Source: Flavobacterium muglaense (GTDB lineage: Bacteria; Bacteroidota; Bacteroidia; Flavobacteriales; Flavobacteriaceae). Taken from it: 64,000 nt of DNA. The position numbers were made by a program, and so were the translations under genes. Shown piece after piece: positions 36,723 through 44,489 of this stretch (its first letter is position 1; the number at the start of each line of letters is the position of its first letter). The DNA is taken from the NCBI RefSeq assembly GCF_014305155.1, contig NZ_JACRUK010000003.1, forward strand, positions 62,001-126,000, read 5' to 3'. The notes beneath the pieces are model-generated. The model searched no databases. It was not told where the DNA came from and saw only the letters and a program-made list of their open reading frames with translations.

Positions 36723-37873
36723 TATTCTATTATTTTACGCGGAATCGTTTTTGAAATTCGGGTCAGCAATTCATAATTCAATTGATTACTAAAATCACTA
36801 AAAGAAGCTACTGAGACAGTAAGATCTTGTTGCGTACCTATTAAAACGACTTCGTCTTCCTTGTTTACAATTTCGACATCCGTAACATCGACGGTCATCA
36901 TATTCATATTGACAGATCCTACCACAATACAACGTTGTCCGTTGATTAAAACCCGTCCTTGATTACTCAAAGAACGACTATATCCATGAGAATATCCTAA
37001 AGGAATCACAGCTATTTTCATTTTTCTTTCGGCCAAGAAGCTTGTTCCGTATCCTATAAAATCGCCTATATTGACTTTTTTTACACTCATGACGTTGCTT
37101 TTCCAGCTAATCACGCGATGCAAAGGGTCGGTTTTATTTTTAGTAGTATTCAAATAATTAACAAAAACCTCTGGACTTGGCCATAAGCCATATTGCATAA
37201 TACCGATACGTACCATGTCCATTCTAGTTTGGGGAAACATCATCGATGCTGCTGAACAAGCCGAATGTTTCATCTGAGGTCTTAGGTCTTGATCACAAAG
37301 ATATTGATAAATGTCGTTGAATTGTTTGATTTGCTTTTCAACTCGGTAATAATTGGCAATGCTTTCGGCTCCTGCATAATGGGTACAAAGTCCTTTAAAA
37401 ACAAGGTGTTCTTTTTCTTTTTTTAGAATGGGAATGATACTGCTAAGCTCTTTTTTCTCAAAACCAGTCCTGTTCATTCCAGTTTCAATTTCGATATGGA
37501 GGATGGCTTTTTTAGTTTGTTTTTTGGCTATCTTCAGTGCTTTTGAAAGTCGGCTTTTATCGAATACAAAAAATTCAACATCGTTGGCAACAACCCATTC
37601 CATATCTTCATCTTGCACAAGTCCCATTACCATAATAGTGGCTTTATCTTCAAGAGTAGCTTTCACAATTTTGGCTTCTTCGACATCAAAAACAGAGAAA
37701 TGAGTGATTCCTATATCATACGCCATAGCAACAAATTCTTTGATGCCGTGGCCATAGGCATTCCCTTTTACAACAGAAGAAAGTAGTACTTTTTTTCCAA
37801 ATGTAGTTTTAAGAAAACTGATGTTTTTTTGGTACGCTTGTTTGTTAAGTTCTATAATCGAATTAGTGTGCAT
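36722..37873 (-). CDS. Alanine racemase family protein
   Basis: This 383-residue fold-type III PLP racemase has the PLP Lys in SVVKGNAYGHG near residue 36, the catalytic Tyr candidate in IGYGTSF near 274 and the C-terminal beta domain from about 250. The block usually read as PVGYADG is here PLGYSHG, so it differs from housekeeping Alr. It may be a broad-spectrum or non-alanine racemase used in catabolism rather than the Alr for cell-wall D-Ala. It overlaps the M20 gene by 11 bases upstream and the second racemase downstream. Confidence 0.9.
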   Translation of the reverse strand: MHTNSIIELNKQAYQKNISFLKTTFGKKVLLSSVVKGNAYGHGIKEFVAMAYDIGITHFSVFDVEEAKIVKATLEDKATIMVMGLVQDEDMEWVVANDVEFFVFDKSRLSKALKIAKKQTKKAILHIEIETGMNRTGFEKKELSSIIPILKKEKEHLVFKGLCTHYAGAESIANYYRVEKQIKQFNDIYQYLCDQDLRPQMKHSACSAASMMFPQTRMDMVRIGIMQYGLWPSPEVFVNYLNTTKNKTDPLHRVISWKSNVMSVKKVNIGDFIGYGTSFLAERKMKIAVIPLGYSHGYSRSLSNQGRVLINGQRCIVVGSVNMNMMTVDVTDVEIVNKEDEVVLIGTQQDLTVSVASFSDFSNQLNYELLTRISKTIPRKIIE

Positions 37874-39014
37874 TCGTAATTTGTTTGCTTATTTGTAAAA
37901 AGGTTTGAAGTCCAGTTGCAATAATTTCATCTGGAAAATCATAATCAGGATTGTGTAGGGCAGGAGTAGTGATACCTGAGCCTAACCCAAACATAGCGCC
38001 CGGGAATTGTTGTGTAAAAAGACCAAAGTCTTCTCCCCATGAAAAAGGACTTTCTTTTTCTAAAATTTCAAAATCATGAAATTCAGCTGCTTTTAGGATC
38101 TGTTGTACCGCTTCTAGATGGTTTTCATTGGCTTGAAAGCTTTGAGTCCAAGAGGTTTTGCATTTCAAGTCGAATTTAGCCGCAATGGATTGAGCAAGTT
38201 GTTCTAACTTACTTTCAATGTGCTTCATTTGAGCATTACTATTGGTACGAACAGTAAAATGAATTTGAGCAGCATCCGCCGAAACACCATACGCTTTTTT
38301 ACCCATTTTGGAATAAATAGGAGTAATCAAGCAATAATCTTTGTTTGAAATATCGTCTTGTATGAATTGATCAAATGCGGTGGTGATTTTGGCTAAAGCC
38401 AATGCAGGATTAGTTCCTTTATGTGGTTCCCCTGCATGAGCTGTAATTCCTTTTAGTTTTATGATTAAGCTATTTACAGCACAACTAAAAGTATTGTTTT
38501 TTACCACGATTTGATGCTTTTTATAACCTGGAATATTATGTAAGGCGAAAGCAAAATCAGGTTTGCAGCTAAACTGCGGATCATTATAAACTGCAGCAGC
38601 ACCACTTCCGTCCTCTTCGGCGGGTTGAAAAAGCAAAATAACAGTTCCTGTTTCGGGTCTGTTGTAATGCAATTCCATAGCTAAACCACATAAAATTGCC
38701 ATGTGCCCGTCATGTCCACATTTATGAGAAACGCCATTAGTCAAAGAACGATGTTCAAATGTGTTGATTTCTTGAATGGGCAATGCGTCTAGTTCACAAC
38801 GAAATAATACTGTTTTACCAGCAGTTTTTCCGTTATAAATGGCTAGAATACCTGTAGTCCCCAGTTGCGTTATGAGTTCATCTGGAGGATAATTTTCAAG
38901 AAAAGAAGTAATCCTTTTAGCGGTTTGAACTTCTTTTCCTGAAACTTCTGGATTTTTATGTAATTCCTTTCGCAATAGCGTAAGTGCAGCTAAGCGTTGG
39001 TTTAAATTTTCCAT
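37863..39014 (-). CDS. M20 family amidohydrolase/deacylase
   Basis: This cytosolic 383-residue metallohydrolase is of the M20D (hippurate hydrolase/N-acyl-amino-acid deacylase) group. Metal ligands are in CGHDGHMAILCG near residue 100, QPAEEDGSGA near 133 and LHNIPG near 158. The dimerisation-domain loop is HAGEPHKGTNPA. The final ligand is in LHNPDYDFPDE near 360. It removes an acyl group from N-acyl amino acids or cleaves amino-acid amides. The overlap with the downstream racemase suggests the released amino acid is then racemised. Confidence 0.9.
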   Translation of the reverse strand: MENLNQRLAALTLLRKELHKNPEVSGKEVQTAKRITSFLENYPPDELITQLGTTGILAIYNGKTAGKTVLFRCELDALPIQEINTFEHRSLTNGVSHKCGHDGHMAILCGLAMELHYNRPETGTVILLFQPAEEDGSGAAAVYNDPQFSCKPDFAFALHNIPGYKKHQIVVKNNTFSCAVNSLIIKLKGITAHAGEPHKGTNPALALAKITTAFDQFIQDDISNKDYCLITPIYSKMGKKAYGVSADAAQIHFTVRTNSNAQMKHIESKLEQLAQSIAAKFDLKCKTSWTQSFQANENHLEAVQQILKAAEFHDFEILEKESPFSWGEDFGLFTQQFPGAMFGLGSGITTPALHNPDYDFPDEIIATGLQTFLQISKQITNAH

Positions 39015-39020
39015 TTTGGA

Positions 39021-39455
39021 TTATTTGATGAGACGCATTTCTAGGTATTTGTTTGTAAATCCCAGTTTTTCGTATAATTTTTTGGCAGGATTATCCGGCT
39101 CTACGTGAAGTGCAATGTTTCCTTCGGCAATCGAAATGGCTTTTTGCATCAATTGTTTTCCGTAACCTTTTCCGCGTTGACTATTGTCTACGGCTATGTA
39201 AACCAAAATGTTTTCAGGAATAAAATCTTTCATTCCGGTATTGTTTAAAATCGTAACACCTACAATTTTGTCATCGTCAAGACCTACTACAATATTTCCA
39301 CCTTTATCCGGATTCATCACATAAGCGATACATTTTAAAATGTCTTCGACCTTATCTCCGTATTCTTCTAAATGTGTGAAAAGAAATTGAGCTATTATTT
39401 GATTTGTGTGCGTTTTGTCTTCTCCTGAAGCAGCATTAATTATTTTGAATTCCAT
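39021..39455 (-). CDS. GNAT family N-acetyltransferase
   Basis: This 144-residue acetyl-CoA-dependent acyltransferase has the acetyl-CoA loop QRGKGYGKQLM near residues 94-104 and the C-terminal NPAKKLYEKLGFTNKY block typical of GNAT. It is embedded between the symporter gene (20-base overlap) and the M20 gene (6 bases apart). Its acceptor may be an amino acid or amine handled by the same operon, for example for detoxification. That is inference from context. Confidence 0.88.
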   Translation of the reverse strand: MEFKIINAASGEDKTHTNQIIAQFLFTHLEEYGDKVEDILKCIAYVMNPDKGGNIVVGLDDDKIVGVTILNNTGMKDFIPENILVYIAVDNSQRGKGYGKQLMQKAISIAEGNIALHVEPDNPAKKLYEKLGFTNKYLEMRLIK

Positions 39456-40905
39456 TTTGTTTTTCTTTTTTATATTGATAAATTGATATAGTATAAAATA
39501 AAATTAGCGAAATACTGATGCCATAAATATTCGCATCTAGATGTTCGGGTAATTGTAATCCTAAAGGTAATTTATTTTCGGTGATTATTAATAAAATTGT
39601 GGTGGCTCCGCCAAAAAGCATGCTCCAAAAAGCGGCGATTGGATGGCTTTTTTTCCAAAAGAGTGCGCCTAGAACCGGAATGAATAAACCCGAAACCATA
39701 AAGGCATAGGAGTACAGCATGAGTTCTAATACGTTTTGCATTTGCGAAGCCAATAAAATAGCAAAAACACCAATTAACAAAGTAACTAGTTGTGAGAGTT
39801 GCAATTCTTTTTTATGAGTAAGTTCTTTTTTAGAAAATTTAGCAATAATATCAGTAACTATATTTCCCGAAGCCGCCATTAAACAACTATCAGCCGTAGA
39901 CAAGATAGCCGAGAAGTAAGAAGAAAGCATCAACCCCATCAATCCTACCGGAAGAATAGTTGCTAGTAAAACAGGTAATCCCATTTCGCTATCCATTGAA
40001 GCGGCGTCTGTAATTCCTTCAAACATGCCGTTTGTAGCGGCTACTTTGGCTAGCATCCCAAGAATGACTCCCATAAATGCCATAATAGGCCACTCAAATA
40101 CTCCGGCAATCAACCACGCTTTTTTAGCTTCTTTTTCGCCTTTACTGGCATATATTCGTTGGTACAAAGTCATTCCCACAAACCAAATTGGGATGATGGT
40201 GATCGACCAATTTAGAATTTGGTACCAGCTCACATTAGTTAGTGATAAATATTCGGGTGCTAGTGTTGCTTTGATCACATCATATCCGCCTACTGCGTGG
40301 TAAGCTATAGGAATACCAATGAAAACTAAGCCCCCTATTAGAATTAGCCACTGAATGGTATCGGTATAAATGACTGCTTTTAAGCCACCAATTGCTGTGT
40401 AAACTACCGCTATGGCCCCCATGACAATCAATGCCATCTGGATGTCAAGACCTTCTATAGTTGCCGAAGCTAATTTGGCTCCAGCCAAAACCTGTGAACT
40501 TGTAAAACCGATGTATCCAATAGCGGAGATAATTCCAGCCAGTAGCGCAACTTTACTATTATAAAAATGACCAAATATTTGAGGGAAAGTGAAAAATTTG
40601 TACTGATGTCCCAATTGACTTACTTTCGGAATCAGGAATACGGCACTTAGCCAAGCGCCTAGTAGTCCAGTAAACAACATCCAAGATCCGGATATTCCCA
40701 TAGTAAAACCTAAACCTCCAAGCCCTATGGAAAAACCACCACCTACATCAGTGGCTACAACAGATAAACCAATGTGCCAGCTGCTCATATTGCGACCGCT
40801 TACATAAAAGTCTTCGGCAGTTTTGTTTTTGTTAAAAAAATACACTCCAACACCAAGCATAGCGAGCATATAAACGACAAAGATTAGATAATCTATCCAG
40901 TGCAT
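39436..40905 (-). CDS. Sodium:solute symporter (SSS family)
   Basis: This 489-residue inner-membrane Na+-coupled importer has about 13 hydrophobic helices. It shows the SSS features GVGVYFFNKNKTAEDFYVSG (residues 19-38), DVGGGFSIGLGGLGFTMG near 54-71 and SYFSAILSTADSCLMAASG near 328-346 (Na2-site Ser residues). First gene of the operon that continues with GNAT, M20 and two racemases, which suggests the substrate is an N-acylated or D-amino acid or a small peptide. SSS proteins also carry sugars and nucleobases, so the substrate is open. Confidence 0.91.
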   Translation of the reverse strand: MHWIDYLIFVVYMLAMLGVGVYFFNKNKTAEDFYVSGRNMSSWHIGLSVVATDVGGGFSIGLGGLGFTMGISGSWMLFTGLLGAWLSAVFLIPKVSQLGHQYKFFTFPQIFGHFYNSKVALLAGIISAIGYIGFTSSQVLAGAKLASATIEGLDIQMALIVMGAIAVVYTAIGGLKAVIYTDTIQWLILIGGLVFIGIPIAYHAVGGYDVIKATLAPEYLSLTNVSWYQILNWSITIIPIWFVGMTLYQRIYASKGEKEAKKAWLIAGVFEWPIMAFMGVILGMLAKVAATNGMFEGITDAASMDSEMGLPVLLATILPVGLMGLMLSSYFSAILSTADSCLMAASGNIVTDIIAKFSKKELTHKKELQLSQLVTLLIGVFAILLASQMQNVLELMLYSYAFMVSGLFIPVLGALFWKKSHPIAAFWSMLFGGATTILLIITENKLPLGLQLPEHLDANIYGISISLILFYTISIYQYKKEKQNGIQNN

Positions 40906-41211
40906 TTGGTTTCATTTATGATTATTTATTAGCCTGATTATGGAATTTTTCCAAAAGGCAACAGATGCAGCGAACTACAAATAAAGGATGATTTATATCG
41001 CGATTCTATGAAAAAGAAATCAGATCAGGTTTGTTGCGAAAAATGTAATAAAAAACGTTTTTTGGCGGTAAAAACCATATAAATCTCGGCAAATATAAGA
41101 ATTTATATCTGATTTTCTAATATTTATAAGCTATGGTTTTTGACCAAGGTTTGCGATCTGATGTTTCTAGTATTAATTTTAACGTTAAAATAGTCCTATA
41201 CGTACCATAAA
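40906..41211. other. 306-base intergenic region
   Basis: It lies between the symporter gene and the penicillin-acylase gene, both on the minus strand. It is AT-rich. A near-consensus -7 box on the minus strand (TACATTTT at 41047-41040) could start the symporter operon. No hairpin terminator for the acylase gene is obvious. Confidence 0.35.
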
Positions 41212-43413
41212 TTATTCTCCAGGGTGGTACGTACGTTCAGCATTTTTTTCGACTTCTTCTTTGTAGAATAAAATATCTTTGAACTTTCCTTTTTGGTACA
41301 TTTCAGATTGGTCATTAAAGTGCTTTGAATTTGGGTCGCTACTGTTTCCTCCAGCCAGCAGTGATTTTGCTTTGATTTTTGGACCAAATTCCACAGCGCA
41401 AACAAAACTATTTCCATTAAATCCATATCTTTTTTGTGTACCCTCTTTATAAGTACTCCTAAAAGCAGGTAAAGATCCCCAAAGTGCTGGGCCAAAACCA
41501 ATAGGTAGGCTTGTTAAGGTATCGTCGTATTTTAAATCAATTGCTCCAGATAACCTTTGGAAACGATTTATATCTCCATAGGGAACTTGCCAGGTACCAA
41601 ATTTTGTTTTTAATTCATTTACAACCTGCAATAATTGTGGGAGTAGTTGTTCATCAGTTGCGTCTTGGGCAAATTTAGTTGTGTTTTCAATTTGGTCTGA
41701 TTCGCCTTGATCGATGTATACTTTTTGTAATATGGGATCCAGTTTTGTGGCCCATTCTATAGCTAGAGTTGTAGCAATCGAGGTCTCGCTAGAGTGATAA
41801 TCCCAGTTTTTAAGCATAGCAATAGGTTCTGTTAATTGACTGTATTGCGCGTTTTCTGTGTTTTTTTGCTTTTCAAAGCTAGATATTAATGCTGGAATTA
41901 AGATTTCAAAAGCGCTGAGTTTAGTATCATAGCCATCGGCAATAATTTTATCTAAAGTATATTTTTCGCCCTTAGTTAAAAGGCGGACAGCATTTATGGC
42001 TCTAAAGTTTTCTCCATCTGGTGCCATATAAGGCGGGTAGTTTTCCTTTTTAGGACTGTTATCTCCCGCAACTGAAAAAGGGGTAGAATTGCAGTTTTGT
42101 AACCAACCATTTATCGGGTTGTAAGAATGAACGGTTTCAGTGACTTCATGTAATCCTTTCCATTGGGTTGCAGCTGTTGTTCCATCCACAACTTTGGACC
42201 AATTTATGGTTTTATCCCTAATAGGTACAAAATTACCGTGCCAATATGCAATGTTACCTTGGGAATCGGCATAAACAGTATTGTTGGAGGTATTTGCTTT
42301 TAAGTCCATTGCAGTTTTGTAATCTTCAAAACTTTTAGATTTGGTTCTTAACCAACTTTGTTCAAGACTCTTCATGGAACGATTATACGATTTTAAGCTA
42401 ATCCATTTTCCATCTCTTTGCGCCATTATGGGACCATGATTGGTTGCATAAGTGTTGAATTCTTTACTTTCAATTTTGCCATTTTGCAAATATTTAATGG
42501 TTATTATTTTTTCTTTCAGCGGAATTAATTGATTGTCATATTCATAAAATTTCTTGTCGTTTTTCACCACAATTTTTTCGGCATACATATCAGCAACATC
42601 CGCATTTGACGAGGTGTGCATCCAGCCACAGTTTTCGTTAAACCCTTGGTATATAAAAAACTGTCCCCAAGTAACAGCTCCATAAGCATTTAATCCTTCT
42701 TCACTACTGATTTGTACTTCGGGTCTAAAATAAAAGCTCGTGTGGGGATTGATGTATAAGATCGCATTTCCTGAGGCCGTTTTTGAAGGAGCTAATGCAA
42801 ATCCGTTTGAGCCCGTTTGTACATCTCTTACTCTTTCTATGTATGATACTTTATTATTGTTACCAGAGTAAAAGGATTTTAATTCTCCAGTGGTAAGATC
42901 TCCTGTGCTAATAGCTCCAATACTTCCATCAGTCCAAAGTAGAGGATACCATGGCTCAAAATGTTGTAACAAAGCTGGTTTTACCTTCGGATTTTTGTAT
43001 AAAAAATAATTGATTCCATCTGCATAAGCGTTTAATAGTTTTTTTAACCAAGGCTTAGCTTGTTCATAATCGTTTTTTGCTTCTTGTTCATCTATTATTA
43101 ATTTTATTTCTAAATCGTTATATAAAACAGAAGGTCCTTTTATTTCGGATAATCGCCCCAATTTTTCTATATAATTCATTTCTATTCGATTAAAATCATC
43201 CTCACATTGTGCGTATAATAGACCAAATACGGCGTTCGCATCTGTTTTTCCATATACATGAGCAATACCCCAGTTGTCTCTAATTATCGTAACTTGTGTA
43301 GCTTCTTTTTGCAGTCTATTAATCTCTTTTAGTGTTACTTTTTGAGAAAAAACAGGGCCGCATGCTATTAAAAAAAGGAAGCTAAATTGGAGGTGTTTTA
43401 TATAATTTTGCAT
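41212..43413 (-). CDS. Penicillin acylase family N-terminal nucleophile hydrolase
   Basis: This exported Ntn-hydrolase is made as a precursor and cleaved into alpha and beta chains. The signal peptide lies within about 1-25 (FLIACGPVFSQ; the Cys might be a lipobox, though GPVFS after it is not classical). The autocatalytic nucleophile Ser is in DVQTGSNGFALAPS near residue 200, and HTSFYFRPEVQ follows. The size (733 residues) fits the acyl-homoserine-lactone or cephalosporin acylase subgroup. It releases the acyl chain from N-acyl amino acids, lactones or beta-lactams. ATG 43413 is preferred to an overlapping GTG at 43416. It is coupled to the cyanophycinase-like gene. Confidence 0.9.
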   Translation of the reverse strand: MQNYIKHLQFSFLFLIACGPVFSQKVTLKEINRLQKEATQVTIIRDNWGIAHVYGKTDANAVFGLLYAQCEDDFNRIEMNYIEKLGRLSEIKGPSVLYNDLEIKLIIDEQEAKNDYEQAKPWLKKLLNAYADGINYFLYKNPKVKPALLQHFEPWYPLLWTDGSIGAISTGDLTTGELKSFYSGNNNKVSYIERVRDVQTGSNGFALAPSKTASGNAILYINPHTSFYFRPEVQISSEEGLNAYGAVTWGQFFIYQGFNENCGWMHTSSNADVADMYAEKIVVKNDKKFYEYDNQLIPLKEKIITIKYLQNGKIESKEFNTYATNHGPIMAQRDGKWISLKSYNRSMKSLEQSWLRTKSKSFEDYKTAMDLKANTSNNTVYADSQGNIAYWHGNFVPIRDKTINWSKVVDGTTAATQWKGLHEVTETVHSYNPINGWLQNCNSTPFSVAGDNSPKKENYPPYMAPDGENFRAINAVRLLTKGEKYTLDKIIADGYDTKLSAFEILIPALISSFEKQKNTENAQYSQLTEPIAMLKNWDYHSSETSIATTLAIEWATKLDPILQKVYIDQGESDQIENTTKFAQDATDEQLLPQLLQVVNELKTKFGTWQVPYGDINRFQRLSGAIDLKYDDTLTSLPIGFGPALWGSLPAFRSTYKEGTQKRYGFNGNSFVCAVEFGPKIKAKSLLAGGNSSDPNSKHFNDQSEMYQKGKFKDILFYKEEVEKNAERTYHPGE

Positions 43414-43415
43414 CA

Positions 43416-44270
43416 CTATTTAATTTTAAATTTTTGTTCACTTTTATAAATACTCATTTCTAGATTTTCTATAGATATGAGATTGTTTTTTTTATATTTT
43501 TTAATTCCCTTAGGGTTTTTAACTACTATTACTTCGCTTTCACCGGTGACTTCGATCTCGTTGTTTCGAACAATAATGGCTGTACTTTCGTCAATACCAA
43601 TACCAATGTGTGTGGGGAATTCGACTAGGGCAGAAAGTAATCGGTTGTAGCGGCTTCTTTTTAAAAAGTGTTGATCAATTATTACATTTTTTACTAAACC
43701 TAAACCCTCAGAAGTTTCAAGATTATCATATTTGATATTGTCAAAAGTTCCCGAGTACTCTTTATTTAATTTCTGATTTCCAGTTATCATATGTTCGCAC
43801 ATTACTGCTGCACCTGCGCTGGTTCCGCCTATAGTGCTCCCGTTTTGATAAGCATCATGTATGGCAGTTTTTATAGGTGTATTGTTTACTATATTCATAA
43901 ATCGAGTTTGATCTCCTCCAGTGATGAAAATAAGTTTTGCTTTCTGAAGCGAGTCTGTCCATTTTTGATTTAATGCTGTCGTTTTGTCAAAATTGAGCAT
44001 CACTACAGGATTTGAGGTCAATTTCTTTAATTGATTGTTGATATAGATATATGAACTGTCAGGCTCTTCGCTAGACATTGGTAATATAACAATGTAATCT
44101 TTGGTATTCAATTCTGAAATTGAGAGTAAATGCGTCAATAAACTATCCGATCGGTCTCCACCACCAATAATAAAAAGTTTTCCTTTTGATGATTGGGCTT
44201 GCAGGATTCCAATGCTGAAAAGAATGGCAATACTCAGATAAAATTTTGTAAGCAAGTTGTGTCTGTACAT
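43416..44270 (-). CDS. Cyanophycinase-like S51 peptidase, exported
   Basis: This 284-residue serine peptidase of the S51/cyanophycinase group has a signal peptide at 1-25 (GILQAQ). KLFIIGGGDRSD opens the domain. LIFITGGDQTRFMN lies near 110-123, and the nucleophile elbow is GGTSAGAAVM near residue 150. The family releases acidic dipeptides (cyanophycin, alpha- or beta-aspartyl peptides). The exported location and the coupled acylase gene fit extracellular peptide or isopeptide breakdown. No cyanophycin synthetase is seen in the window. Confidence 0.88.
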   Translation of the reverse strand: MYRHNLLTKFYLSIAILFSIGILQAQSSKGKLFIIGGGDRSDSLLTHLLSISELNTKDYIVILPMSSEEPDSSYIYINNQLKKLTSNPVVMLNFDKTTALNQKWTDSLQKAKLIFITGGDQTRFMNIVNNTPIKTAIHDAYQNGSTIGGTSAGAAVMCEHMITGNQKLNKEYSGTFDNIKYDNLETSEGLGLVKNVIIDQHFLKRSRYNRLLSALVEFPTHIGIGIDESTAIIVRNNEIEVTGESEVIVVKNPKGIKKYKKNNLISIENLEMSIYKSEQKFKIK

Positions 44271-44489
44271 GATTTATAATTTTAAATTGTTAAATTTATG
44301 CGTTTTTTCAATATTTATGTTAAAAGTATGTATATTTATCTTATGATTTGATTTTTTTAAGTTTAAATCACAGCTTTTTTGAAATAACAACTTATTATAT
44401 ATTTTGTTTTTGTTTTTTTAGCAAAAGCTGTGCATTTATTCATAAATTTTCAATTTTAAACATTCTTACTAATAATTTATTTTGTCTAA

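Noticed and set aside
41196..41501. Reading frame of 101 codons overlapping the acylase 3' end
   Set aside because: It lies entirely in another frame of the well-supported acylase gene and has low-complexity Lys-rich translation.
43414..43416. GTG start for the penicillin acylase gene
   Set aside because: The next codon is ATG (43413), and the GTG overlaps the preceding stop. ATG is the simpler start.
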